Source: Ruminococcaceae bacterium Marseille-P2935
GTDB lineage: Bacteria > Bacillota > Clostridia > Oscillospirales > Ruminococcaceae
DNA length: 64,000 nt
Reading direction: 5' to 3'
Assembly: GCA_900104565.1 (NCBI GenBank)
Contig: LT629952.1
Location: forward strand, 991,604 to 1,055,603
Positions 1 to 8,016 of this stretch are shown here, in pieces. The notes beneath the pieces are model-generated. The model was given only the letters and a program-made list of their open reading frames with translations. It was not told the origin of the DNA and searched no databases. Each line of letters opens with the position of its first letter. The stretch's first letter is position 1. The position numbers and the translations under genes were made by a program.

Positions 1-1755
1 CAGCCTGCCGCTAACGTAGTGTATGTAGCTAAATGGAAAGAGAACGACAAGTACTCCGTCACCTACAAGATGTATGCAGACTCCACCGATTCTGATGAAA
101 TCGTGGACGGCGGCAGCCGGTACGAAGGCGTCAACTACACTGTAGCTGCCAACACCTTTGTACGCCCCAACTACACCTTTGACGGCTGGACCACTGCTTC
201 TTCCGTTTCTACCACTGTTGGCGCAACCCAGGCTCAGCCTGCCGCTAACGTAGTGTATGTAGCTAAATGGAAAGAGAACGACAAGTATTCCGTCACCTAC
301 AAGATGTATGCAGACTCCACCGATTCTGATGAAATCGTGGACGGCGGCAGCCGGTACGAAGGCGTCAACTACACTGTAGCTGCCAACACCTTTGTACGCC
401 CCAACTACACCTTTGAGGGCTGGACCACTGCTTCTTCCGTTTCTACCACTGTTGGCGCAACTCAGGCTCAGCCTGCCGCCAATGTGGTATATGTAGCTAA
501 ATGGAACTATACTCCAGCGCTGCATAATGTAACCTTCCACTTCCTTGGTGATGTTCCATCTTCTGCATCAGTGCCAGACCCAATTACTGGTATCATTGAT
601 GGTGAAACAATTAATCAACCTGTAATAGATGTTCCAAACCGTTATGAATTTACCGGTTGGTTCACCAGCGAAGGCTGCACCGAACTCTTTAGTTTTGATA
701 CCCTTATCACCGAAGATAAAGATCTTTATGGTGTTTGGGAAAGACTTCCTGACGAATTCTATGAGGTAAATATTCCTGTAACCCATGAATATTACACCAA
801 CGGTAACTTCTCTGGCAGCAGAGAAGGAACTTCCGTTTCTCTTAAGATTCCTGCAGATGGTTCTCCTTACACCATCGCGATGACTCGTTTTGCAGAACGC
901 AATTATGTCTTTAGCGGTTACAACTATAAATTCTCCTCGATTAAAATTATTGGAACCTTAATTACACCGGAAGAGGAAATTGCTGTATTGAATGAGGCTC
1001 CTGCATCCAGCGAAGCTTCTGCATCCAGCGAGGCTCCTGCATCCAGCGAAGCTTCTGCATCCAGCGAGGCTCCTGCATCCAGCGAAGCTTCTGCATCCAG
1101 CGAGGCTCCTGCATCCAGTGAGGCTCCTGCATCCAGTGAGGCTCCTGCATCCAGTGAGGCTCCTGCATCCAGCGAAGCTCCTGCATCCAGTGAGGCTTCT
1201 GCATCCAGCGAGGCTCCTGCATCCAGTGAGGCTCCTGCATCCAACGAAGCTCCTGCATCCAGCGAAGCTCCTGCATCCAGTGAGGCTCCTGCATCCAGCG
1301 AAGCTCCTGCATCCAGTGAGGCTCCTGCATCCAGCGAGGCTCCTGCATCCAGCGAGGCTCCTGCAGCTAGCGAGGCTCCTGCATCCAGTGCAACTCCAGA
1401 GGCTCCACGAACCTTAACACTGGACGCTGCTGTTGTTCAAAAACCTGCGACTGTAACCTATACCGGAAGCTTCACTTATGACCCTGACTACGAGTATGAG
1501 GTTATTATCACCTATACCCGTACCACAGGCGGAGGCAATTGGTGGCCTGAAGATCCAACCGATATTCCTGACGATCCCGTTCCTCTGGGACCTGGCCCGG
1601 TAACCATTCTGGACCCTGAAGTTCCTCTAGGCGGCCTGCCAAATTCCGGTAGTTCTTCTAAGGTCATTGCTATGGCTGGATCTCTGGTTGTTGTAGCTGC
1701 AGTTGGTGCAAAGTTGTTTGAGAAAAAGCGTAAAAAAAATAATGTGGAAAAATAA
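1..1755 (+). CDS. Repeat-rich cell-surface protein with InlB-type repeats and LPxSG anchor (5' end missing)
   Basis: The reading frame is open from base 1 and enters inside a repeat, so the start lies upstream; the first possible start (GTG at 19) is internal. From the 5' edge come two near-identical 78-residue repeats ending in VYVAKW, like Listeria-Bacteroides (InlB B) repeats, then a more diverged copy. Next is a segment of 22 six-residue EAPASS/EASASS units (994-1389). The C-terminus has a Trp-Trp/PLGPGP linker, LPNSG, a hydrophobic helix and a Lys/Arg-rich tail: a sortase-type wall anchor, with Ser where Thr is usual. It is probably a wall-anchored stalk or adhesin. The next two genes share the anchor region. 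No sortase is in the window. Confidence 0.9.
   Translation, partial: QPAANVVYVAKWKENDKYSVTYKMYADSTDSDEIVDGGSRYEGVNYTVAANTFVRPNYTFDGWTTASSVSTTVGATQAQPAANVVYVAKWKENDKYSVTYKMYADSTDSDEIVDGGSRYEGVNYTVAANTFVRPNYTFEGWTTASSVSTTVGATQAQPAANVVYVAKWNYTPALHNVTFHFLGDVPSSASVPDPITGIIDGETINQPVIDVPNRYEFTGWFTSEGCTELFSFDTLITEDKDLYGVWERLPDEFYEVNIPVTHEYYTNGNFSGSREGTSVSLKIPADGSPYTIAMTRFAERNYVFSGYNYKFSSIKIIGTLITPEEEIAVLNEAPASSEASASSEAPASSEASASSEAPASSEASASSEAPASSEAPASSEAPASSEAPASSEAPASSEASASSEAPASSEAPASNEAPASSEAPASSEAPASSEAPASSEAPASSEAPASSEAPAASEAPASSATPEAPRTLTLDAAVVQKPATVTYTGSFTYDPDYEYEVIITYTRTTGGGNWWPEDPTDIPDDPVPLGPGPVTILDPEVPLGGLPNSGSSSKVIAMAGSLVVVAAVGAKLFEKKRKKNNVEK
22..489 (+). repeat. Two tandem 234-bp repeats
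   Basis: Copies at 22-255 and 256-489 encode 78-residue InlB-type repeats and differ at only a few bases. The sequence before base 22 matches the end of a further upstream copy, so the array continues outside the window. Such similarity suggests recent duplication or gene conversion. Confidence 0.93.
994..1389 (+). repeat. 18-bp tandem repeat array (22 units)
   Basis: Twenty-two units of 18 bp encode Glu-Ala-Pro/Ser-Ala-Ser-Ser with small variants. All frames lack stops, which produces long shadow ORFs on both strands. Unit number is expected to vary between strains by slippage, always in frame. Confidence 0.92.
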
Positions 1756-1773
1756 TTCAGCTATAACTTAGCA

Positions 1774-1812
1774 AAAAAAGGCCTCACTACGGTGGGGCCT
1801 TTTTTATTTTGA
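1774..1812 (+). terminator. Rho-independent terminator
   Basis: Stem AGGCCTCAC / GTGGGGCCT with one wobble pair, followed by a T tract, directly after the first surface-protein gene. Confidence 0.88.
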
Positions 1813-1908
1813 TTTTTTCAAAAATGTTACTGGCTTGTGACTAAATTATGGAATAATATGGGCAGAAGGAATGAATAATAAAGTAATAATTATTTGGGAG
1901 GAAATATT

Positions 1909-3093
1909 ATGAAGCGTATTTGGGTAATGTTAATCGCTCTTTTGGTTACAATCTCTGCTTCTATTACCGCACTTGCAGAGTCCCCTGCTGTTCCAACAGC
2001 CAGCGGCTCGTTTACCATTACAAGTTTTAAAAAGACAGATGGTTCTAGCGCACAAAAAGTAAAATATAACGGCCAAGAATACCGTGGCATTGTAATGACC
2101 GAAAATGATTTGATTGTTGTAAAACAAGGCACCTTTGCTATTGTATGGACGAAAGACCCTATTCCATCCTCCATTCAAAATGACGTTTGGAAAGCACTAA
2201 AAGCCAAAGATGCTTCCTTAAAAACCGCTGATAGTGATCATATCTTCACCACCAACACAGCCGAAGATCACTATGCAAGCTATAAAAACGGCGGAACCTA
2301 TTACTTTAATGTAAGAATTGGCGATAAATATTTTGCGCTTGCTCCTAAAGTAAGCCACTTTGATCGTTTTGGCTATGAGCTGGTTCTGCCCGGTTCCTCC
2401 AGTTCCAGTGCAGCTCCATCTTCTACTAGTTCCGAGGCTCCTGTAAGCTCTGAGTCTTCCGTAAGCTCTGAGTCTTCTGTAAGCTCCGAATCTTCCGTAA
2501 GCTCCGAATCTTCTGTAAGCTCCGAATCTTCTGTAAGCTCCGAATCTTCTGTAAGCTCCGAATCTTCCGTAAGCTCTGAATCTTCTGTAAGCTCTGAATC
2601 TTCTGTAAGCTCTGAATCTTCTGTAAGCTCTGAATCTTCTGTAAGCTCTGAATCTTCTGTAAGCTCTGAATCTTCTGTAAGCTCTGAATCTTCTGTAAGC
2701 TCTGAATCTTCTGTAAGCTCTGAATCTTCTGTAAGCTCTGAATCTTCTGTAAGCTCTGAATCTTCTGTAAGCTCTGAATCTTCTGTAAGCTCTGAATCTT
2801 CTGTAAGCTCCGAGGCTTCAAACTCTACCAGCCAACCAACTACAACTTCTCGTACTACCAGCTCTCCTGACTGGTGGGATAATTCATCTACCGTAACAAT
2901 TTCTGAAGGGTCTGTTCCTCTGGGGCCTGGACCAAATAACGACAAACTGGTAACTATTTTGGATCCGGAAGTACCTCTGGGCAATCTGCCTGTTTCCGGC
3001 GGCGCTTCTAAAGTAATCGCTGTAACTGGTGCTATGGTTGTTGTGGCTGCTGGTGCTATGGAAATTGTAAGCAGAATGAATAAGAAAAAATAA
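1909..3093 (+). CDS. Secreted LPxSG-anchored surface protein with Ser-Glu repeats
   Basis: 394 residues. The ATG at 1909 is chosen because GGGAGGA lies just upstream; the longer frame from TTG 1894 would put that site inside the gene. An N-terminal signal peptide (MKRIWVMLIALLVTISAS) is followed by a globular region of about 125 residues that resembles the same part of the next gene and that I do not recognise. Then come 21 units of VSSESS, a Trp-Trp/PLGPGP linker, LPVSG, a hydrophobic helix and a Lys-rich tail. It is probably cell-wall anchored. Paralogous signal peptide and anchor in the next gene point to local duplication. The binding target is unknown. Confidence 0.9.
   Translation: MKRIWVMLIALLVTISASITALAESPAVPTASGSFTITSFKKTDGSSAQKVKYNGQEYRGIVMTENDLIVVKQGTFAIVWTKDPIPSSIQNDVWKALKAKDASLKTADSDHIFTTNTAEDHYASYKNGGTYYFNVRIGDKYFALAPKVSHFDRFGYELVLPGSSSSSAAPSSTSSEAPVSSESSVSSESSVSSESSVSSESSVSSESSVSSESSVSSESSVSSESSVSSESSVSSESSVSSESSVSSESSVSSESSVSSESSVSSESSVSSESSVSSESSVSSESSVSSESSVSSESSVSSEASNSTSQPTTTSRTTSSPDWWDNSSTVTISEGSVPLGPGPNNDKLVTILDPEVPLGNLPVSGGASKVIAVTGAMVVVAAGAMEIVSRMNKKK
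2443..2820 (+). repeat. 18-bp tandem repeat array (21 units)
   Basis: Units encode Val-Ser-Ser-Glu-Ser-Ser. Many central copies are identical at the DNA level and the outer copies carry synonymous changes, a pattern expected from slippage in the middle of the array. Confidence 0.93.
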
Positions 3094-3136
3094 TAAAAAA
3101 ACACGAAATTAATTATAATATTTGTAAAAAACATGA

Positions 3137-3180
3137 AAGAGCAACGCAATGCACATTATGTATTGCGTTGCTCTTTTTTA
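3137..3180 (+). terminator. Rho-independent terminator
   Basis: Stem AAGAGCAACGCAAT with its exact complement, 11-base loop, then T6, after the second surface-protein gene. Confidence 0.92.
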
Positions 3181-3309
3181 GAATTTTCACCTTTTTACTA
3201 TAATATTTTTCAATAATATAAATATAATATTACAGCTACATTACCGCCATATATCATAACTAACCGGTTAAAGCCAACATGCACATATTATTTTGTAGGA
3301 GGAAATTAT

Positions 3310-4398
3310 ATGAAGCGGATCTGGATCATGTTAATCGCACTTCTAGTAACAATTTCGGCTTCAATTTCTGCACTTGCCGGCCCCCCAGACCTTCCAATTC
3401 CTACGGTAGAATTCGATGTTATTTCTTTCCAAAAGTATGAAAAAGAGCAAACCCAGGACATAATCTATTCCGATGGATATATCTATTACGCACTTACAAT
3501 GTCTTCGCTGAATATGATTGTTGTAACTGTGGATAATTTAGCAATTGTTTGGACAGAAGATCCTTTACCTGATTATGCACAAAATGTTGTCTGGAATGAA
3601 TTGGTAAAATCAGATAGTACGCTTTTATCTGCCAGCAATCATGTTTTTATCTATGGTTCTTCCGCTTTTCTATATCCCACATTGTATGGAAATACTTTTC
3701 GTTTTAATGTAGAGTACAATGGTACAGTTTATGCACTAGCCCCGGACATCAATCACTTTGACCGTATCACTTACAACATATTGTATTGCTATACAAGTTC
3801 AAAAGAAGTATCCTATTCAACGTCTCCATCCTCCGGTTCAGCGCCGCCCATATCTTCCAGTTCCTTGGCCCAGTCGTCCTCCAGTTCAGCGCCGCCCATA
3901 TCTTCCAGTTCCTTGGCCCAGTCGTCCTCCGGTTCAGCGCCGCCCATATCTTCCAGTTCCTTGGCCCAATCGTCCTCCGGTTCAGCGCCGCCCATTTCTT
4001 CCAGTTCCTTAACCCAGTCGTCCTCCAGTTCAGCGCCGCCCATATCTTCCAGTTCCTTAGCCCAATCGTCCTCCAGTTCAGCGCCGCCCATATCTTCCAG
4101 TTCCTTAGCCAAGTCGTCCTCCAGTTCAGCGCCGCCTACGTCATCTGCAAGTCAAGACTTCTCATACAGTCAATCATCCCTCTACCACAGCAATAATTCA
4201 ACTGATTGGTGGGATACCACAAAAATTAGCAGCAAGATGTCAGAAAATGAAACTCTTACAGTATTTGATCCGGATACCCCTATGGGGGATCTTCCTGTTT
4301 CAGGCGGAGCTTCAAAAGTTATTGCCTTGGTTGGTCTTATAGTTACTATTACCGCAGGCACTGTAGAAGTCATCAGCAGAACGAACAGAAAAAAATAA
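3310..4398 (+). CDS. Secreted LPxSG-anchored surface protein, paralogue of the previous gene
   Basis: 362 residues; ATG preceded by TAGGAGGAAAT. The signal peptide (MKRIWIMLIALLVTISAS) is almost identical to that of the neighbour. A region of about 125 residues shares the pattern AIVWTxDPxP, QNxVW, ALAPxxxHFDR with it. Six 16-residue Ser/Pro units (APPISSSSLAQ plus Ser run) follow, then a short linker, LPVSG, a hydrophobic helix and a basic tail. It is likely exported and sortase-anchored. Its repeat sequence is unrelated to that of the neighbour, so the low-complexity spacer was replaced or re-evolved while both ends were kept. Confidence 0.9.
   Translation: MKRIWIMLIALLVTISASISALAGPPDLPIPTVEFDVISFQKYEKEQTQDIIYSDGYIYYALTMSSLNMIVVTVDNLAIVWTEDPLPDYAQNVVWNELVKSDSTLLSASNHVFIYGSSAFLYPTLYGNTFRFNVEYNGTVYALAPDINHFDRITYNILYCYTSSKEVSYSTSPSSGSAPPISSSSLAQSSSSSAPPISSSSLAQSSSGSAPPISSSSLAQSSSGSAPPISSSSLTQSSSSSAPPISSSSLAQSSSSSAPPISSSSLAKSSSSSAPPTSSASQDFSYSQSSLYHSNNSTDWWDTTKISSKMSENETLTVFDPDTPMGDLPVSGGASKVIALVGLIVTITAGTVEVISRTNRKK
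3838..4135 (+). repeat. 48-bp tandem repeats (six units plus partial)
   Basis: The GCGCCGCCC core recurs every 48 bp from 3841 to 4129 and encodes 16-residue Ala-Pro-Pro-Ile-Ser units. Copies differ by a few substitutions. Confidence 0.9.
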
Positions 4399-4431
4399 CT
4401 CATTGAATCTTAACCAGACCTGATAAACAGT

Positions 4432-4475
4432 AACCCCCACAGCTTGTTGAATTTATGCTGTGGGGGTGCTTTTGT
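4432..4475 (+). terminator. Rho-independent terminator
   Basis: Stem ACCCCCACAGC with its complement, about 13-base loop, short T stretch. Lies between the convergent surface-protein gene and rnr. Confidence 0.85.
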
Positions 4476-4530
4476 GATTCCTTATCATTCTAGTATAAGC
4501 TCGAGGCTGACTAGAATAAATAGTAATTTA

Positions 4531-6753
4531 TTATTTATTTTGCTGAAAATCCTCCAGCGTCATACCTTCGGTATAGGGTGTAAAGTCAATTTTACCGGAA
4601 GAAACATCAGATGCCACAACCATAATACGGATGGCATCCCCCACCCGGTAAACACGCTTGCTGTATTTCCCTGCAAACTGTACTTTCATTTCATATTCAT
4701 ACTCGTCGTCCGGCAGGTTTTCCACCCGGATCATCCCCTCCACAGTGTTGGGCAGCTGCACATATAATCCATGTGGAGCCACTGAAGAAATGACACCGTC
4801 AAACACATGTCCAATGTATTTTTTCATATATTCCGCTTTATAGCAATCCTCACAGTCACGTTCAATGTTCATCGCACGAATTTCTCTGGCTGAAGATTGG
4901 TTTGCTGCGGGTTTTACAAGGGGCTCAAAGCGCTTAACTATATTTTCCGGCCGCATGCCTGTCACATAGGCCGAAAGAATGCGATGAATCATAAGGTCAG
5001 GATACCGCCTGATAGGCGAAGTAAAATGGGAATAATCATCCATTACAAGCCCAAAATGTCCAATATTCCTGTCGCTATACACTGCCTTGGCCATAGTGCG
5101 CAAAATTTGGTTATTGATCAGCAGTTCCAAAGGTTTTCCCCGTACCTGCTTCAAAATAGCAGAAAGTGCAGCAGGGCTGGCAGCCCCGTCCCGAATTCCG
5201 GCACAATTGATTCCCAAAGTATTCAACAAGTTGACTAGGTCCTCCACCTTTTCCTTGGGTGGCTTTTCGTGTACGCGGTATAAAAATGGCAGCTGTTTTC
5301 CTCCGCCCATTTTGGCAGCAGCCTGGTTGGCCTGCAGCATAAATTCTTCAATGATCGACTCACTTTCCCCCTGAACCCGCGGAAGAATGTCCACAGCAAT
5401 TCCATTTTCATCTAGAATAATTTTAGATTCCTGGGAAGAGAGGTCAACCGCGCCACGGCTTGCCCTGCGCTTGGATAGGATGCCGGCTAATTCGCGCATT
5501 TCAAAAATAGTGTCAGTTAACCCGTCATATTTATTTAAAATTTCAGCAGAAGCGGTTCCCTTTAAAATCTCGTTTACCTCTGCATAAACACCTTTTACCC
5601 GGGAACGAATGATTGTCTTTTTAAAGGAATAGGAGGTCATTTCCCCTGCTGCGTCCAATTCCATCAGTGCCGAAAATGCCAGACGGTCTTCCCCCGGGTT
5701 TAAAGAGCAAATACCATTTGAGAGCTCTTTGGGCAGCATGGGAATGACACTGGCTGCATAATAAATAGACGTGCCCCGTTCAAAGGCTTCGCGGTCTAAG
5801 CTGGAACCATGCTGCACATAATAGCTGACATCGGCGATGTGTACACCCAGCTTCCACCCATACTCGGTTTTTTGAATAGAAACCGCATCATCCAAGTCTT
5901 TGCTGTCAGCACCATCAATGGTAAAAATAACATCCTGCCGCAGGTCAAGTCTGCCGGCAGCTTCTTTCGGATGAATTCCCGCCTGCGAAACCAGTGCGGC
6001 TTCGGCCTCTACCTCTGGCGGAAAGTCGTAATGGACTCCGGCGCTTTCCACAATGGCTTTTGCGCAATTGCCCGCTGTCTCGGAACTTCCGTATGCTTTA
6101 ACAATTTGTGCAATATGTCCGGAATGGCGCTCCCCTCTGGTAGAAATACGAGCCAGAACTTTATCGCCATCTTTAAGCTTCATGTTTTGCCCACGCTTTA
6201 CTTGAATGGGAAAACGCACATACTTGTCCGGTACAATCATCAGGCTGCCTGCACGCTTTACGACCCGGCCTGAGAAAGAAAGGTCGTTTTTTTCGATAAT
6301 CTTTATAACTTCTGCGGTAGGCAGGTCTCCTCCCTTAGAATCGGGCATGGTTTTAACCAGCACCATATCGCCAGGCATGGCCCCATGCAAAAAACGTCCC
6401 GGTACAAACAGCTCTTCCTCTGTATCCAGCTTTTTCACAAAGCCATACGTTTCGTTAATCTTGCTAATTTCCCCTGGGCTCAACCCAAAATTCTTGCTGT
6501 AAAATAGCCTATGTTTTTCTTCAAACAGCTGTCCGCGCTGTTTCATCTCCTTCAGGCAGCCGAGGAATTCATCCTGCTCATGAGCTTGTATTCGGGCAGC
6601 TTTAGCCAGTTCCTTTAATGTGGTTGGTTTTCGTTTCAGCTGTAGCAGTGCCTGCTGCACTTTCTTCTCTAAACTATTCTTTTTTTCTGCCCCCGCACTA
6701 TCATTACGGGAGTATTTTACCTTTGCTTTTGTTTTTTTCTTTTTCTGTTCCAT
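4531..6753 (-). CDS. rnr: Ribonuclease R
   Basis: 740 residues, usual length for RNase R, a 3'-5' exoribonuclease that degrades structured RNA and works in mRNA and rRNA turnover. Lys-rich N-terminus, helix-turn-helix-like region (about 30-90), cold-shock/OB domains (about 90-235), RNB catalytic domain from about 240 with the aspartate cluster GADSKDLDDAVS near 281-292, and a C-terminal S1 domain (about 645-735). Lies downstream of secG, a common Firmicutes order, but a terminator sits between them. The usual smpB partner is not next to it. The 5' untranslated region is purine-rich. Confidence 0.97.
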   Translation of the reverse strand: MEQKKKKTKAKVKYSRNDSAGAEKKNSLEKKVQQALLQLKRKPTTLKELAKAARIQAHEQDEFLGCLKEMKQRGQLFEEKHRLFYSKNFGLSPGEISKINETYGFVKKLDTEEELFVPGRFLHGAMPGDMVLVKTMPDSKGGDLPTAEVIKIIEKNDLSFSGRVVKRAGSLMIVPDKYVRFPIQVKRGQNMKLKDGDKVLARISTRGERHSGHIAQIVKAYGSSETAGNCAKAIVESAGVHYDFPPEVEAEAALVSQAGIHPKEAAGRLDLRQDVIFTIDGADSKDLDDAVSIQKTEYGWKLGVHIADVSYYVQHGSSLDREAFERGTSIYYAASVIPMLPKELSNGICSLNPGEDRLAFSALMELDAAGEMTSYSFKKTIIRSRVKGVYAEVNEILKGTASAEILNKYDGLTDTIFEMRELAGILSKRRASRGAVDLSSQESKIILDENGIAVDILPRVQGESESIIEEFMLQANQAAAKMGGGKQLPFLYRVHEKPPKEKVEDLVNLLNTLGINCAGIRDGAASPAALSAILKQVRGKPLELLINNQILRTMAKAVYSDRNIGHFGLVMDDYSHFTSPIRRYPDLMIHRILSAYVTGMRPENIVKRFEPLVKPAANQSSAREIRAMNIERDCEDCYKAEYMKKYIGHVFDGVISSVAPHGLYVQLPNTVEGMIRVENLPDDEYEYEMKVQFAGKYSKRVYRVGDAIRIMVVASDVSSGKIDFTPYTEGMTLEDFQQNK

Positions 6754-6840
6754 TTCTTTCTTTCCGATTCCTCATCATCTTACTAGTTGTCATTATTTTG
6801 TCCGGCCAATCAAAAATTACGCAGAATGAGCCGTATAAAA

Positions 6841-6872
6841 CAAAAACTGCTCTGCGAAAACACAGAGCAGTT
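6841..6872 (-). terminator. Terminator between secG and rnr
   Basis: Ten-bp stem AACTGCTCTG / CAGAGCAGTT followed on the minus strand by a T tract. It should end most secG transcripts before rnr. Confidence 0.85.
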
Positions 6873-6881
6873 CAGGTTTTG

Positions 6882-7133
6882 CTATTTCAAATATGCAATA
6901 ACAGCGGATACAGCAACTGTAATAATAAACAACACGATTGCGCTGTATTTTGTTGCTTTCGCAAGGGTAGATTCCAAAGTTCTGGATTTTCCCTTTGAAA
7001 GGTATTGTTCACTTCCGCCACCAGAAATTGTACCCAATCCGTTTCCTTTTGGCTGCTGCAGCGTTACCGCAATTACAATTACAATGCTGGTTAAAATCAG
7101 CAGGATGCCTCCAATTATTTCTAACGGTCCCAT
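6882..7133 (-). CDS. secG: Preprotein translocase subunit SecG
   Basis: 83 residues, typical for SecG, the small non-essential subunit of the SecYEG channel. Two hydrophobic helices (about 5-25 and 62-82) flank a Gly-rich cytoplasmic loop with LQQPKGNGLGTISGG, the family hallmark. ATG is preceded by AGGAGG at ideal spacing. A promoter lies at 7170-7198 and a terminator follows, so it is probably mainly monocistronic with some read-through to rnr. Confidence 0.96.
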   Translation of the reverse strand: MGPLEIIGGILLILTSIVIVIAVTLQQPKGNGLGTISGGGSEQYLSKGKSRTLESTLAKATKYSAIVLFIITVAVSAVIAYLK

Positions 7134-7169
7134 CTCTGTACCTCCTGAATTCTATCGTCTACTCAAGTT

Positions 7170-7198
7170 ATGATACCATATTCCCCATGTTTTTGCAA
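7170..7198 (-). promoter_or_regulatory. SigA-type promoter for secG
   Basis: Minus strand: TTGCAA, 17-bp spacer, TATCAT. About 37 bp upstream of the secG start codon. Confidence 0.65.
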
Positions 7199-7415
7199 CT
7201 GTTTTTTCTTGCTATCCAATAAAAAAGATAAGCTGTCCCAGGCTAAGGGCAACTGCTTTTTGCTGGCGGCCTAGAGCCGCACTTTATGGCCGTGTCCCAG
7301 CCTCAGGCCATAAAGTGTGCCGCCCGGCCACATAGTGGGGACATGCGTAAAAAAACACAACTAAAACACGCTTGCTATGCATCATTAATTTTTACTGTAA
7401 AAAAGAAACGATACG

Positions 7416-7495
7416 AAGTGATGTAATGGCAGCACAAATATCTCTGCCGGGTTTCGTTCCCAATTTGGCAGGTCTCCTGACTTGTCTAATCACTT
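7416..7495 (-). other. Cloverleaf-like inverted-repeat element with a perfect B12-box motif
   Basis: Outer arms AAGTGAT (7416-7422) and ATCACTT (7489-7495) enclose three small stem-loops: GGCAG/CTGCC, GGG/CCC and CAGG/CCTG. On the minus strand the last contains AGTCAGGAGACCTGCC (7467-7482), which matches the conserved B12 box near the 3' end of cobalamin riboswitches. The rest of a riboswitch (about 150 nt upstream on that strand) is absent: that space holds the small ORF 7497-7649. It could be a riboswitch remnant, a variant aptamer or chance. Confidence 0.4.
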
Positions 7496-7496
7496 T

Positions 7497-7649
7497 TTAC
7501 AGCCAATCATTTATTTTTACTTCTTCATCCTGCTCGTAGTGCAAATCAATCTGATGAATTAGCGCACCGTAGCCAAGAGCCAATATGAAAATTACACCCA
7601 CACTTCCTAATACCATGAACATTTTTACGATTACCTCAAATGCTGTCAT
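7497..7649 (-). CDS. Small single-pass membrane protein (50 residues)
   Basis: Not recognised. ATG at 7649 has AAGGAGG seven bases upstream and a promoter at 7694-7722, so expression is likely. The peptide is MTAFEVIVKMF..., with one hydrophobic helix (about 7-32) and an acidic C-terminal tail (HYEQDEEVKINDWL). This N-out or N-in single-span plan with a charged tail resembles small accessory subunits of membrane complexes, but no partner is nearby. The stop codon touches the structured B12-box element. Confidence 0.7.
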   Translation of the reverse strand: MTAFEVIVKMFMVLGSVGVIFILALGYGALIHQIDLHYEQDEEVKINDWL

Positions 7650-7693
7650 CCGGATTCCTCCTTGCAACAGTATTTGAATTTCTTCCCGGTTTT

Positions 7694-7722
7694 ATTCTAG
7701 CATGATGACAAGGCCAATACAA
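7694..7722 (-). promoter_or_regulatory. SigA-type promoter for the 50-residue ORF
   Basis: Minus strand: TTGTAT, 17-bp spacer, TAGAAT, about 45 bp upstream of the start codon. Confidence 0.6.
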
Positions 7723-7800
7723 TCATGATTGACAATTTGAACGTGAAAATGATTTTTTTACATTCCGCATAATTATTTACATCCGCAACATACTAATAGA

Positions 7801-7890
7801 GGCTTTATTCCCTCATTTACGTTGCGTTTGCTAAAATTTGGGTGGGGTAAAGCCAAAGCCGGAAGCGTCTTTCGCTTCCGGCTCTTTTTC
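7801..7890 (+). ncRNA. Candidate small RNA 3' end with two hairpins
   Basis: Plus strand: GGCTTTA (7801-7807) pairs with TAAAGCC (7848-7854), followed directly by a strong terminator hairpin and T tract (7857-7890). No plus-strand gene lies upstream that would need it. A TTGACA sits at 7729-7734 but no good -10 follows, so the 5' end is undefined. Confidence 0.35.
7857..7890 (+). terminator. Strong terminator with no plus-strand gene upstream
   Basis: Stem AGCCGGAAGCG / CGCTTCCGGCT, 5-base loop, then CTTTTT on the plus strand. It could also partly act on the minus strand downstream of the ParC gene, but the T tract is on the plus side. Confidence 0.75.
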
Positions 7891-8016
7891 GTTTTATTGT
7901 CGCTGTATGGCACATCAGCTAAAAAATTATTTTAGAAAAACAGGAGCAGATGTAAAGCCATGCCAAAACAGAAGATTAAAAATACACCGAATGTTTTTTA
8001 GCGAATAAGCTTTGGG

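Noticed and set aside
924-1417. Long ORFs on the minus strand and in other plus frames across the surface-protein repeats
   Set aside because: 18-bp repeats keep all six frames open; these peptides are artefacts of the array, without ribosome sites. The same applies to 2373-3149 and 3758-4196.
7416-7495. A tRNA gene
   Set aside because: The element has a 7-bp closing stem and inner stems, but no T-arm GTTCRA sequence in the right place and no anticodon arm on either strand.
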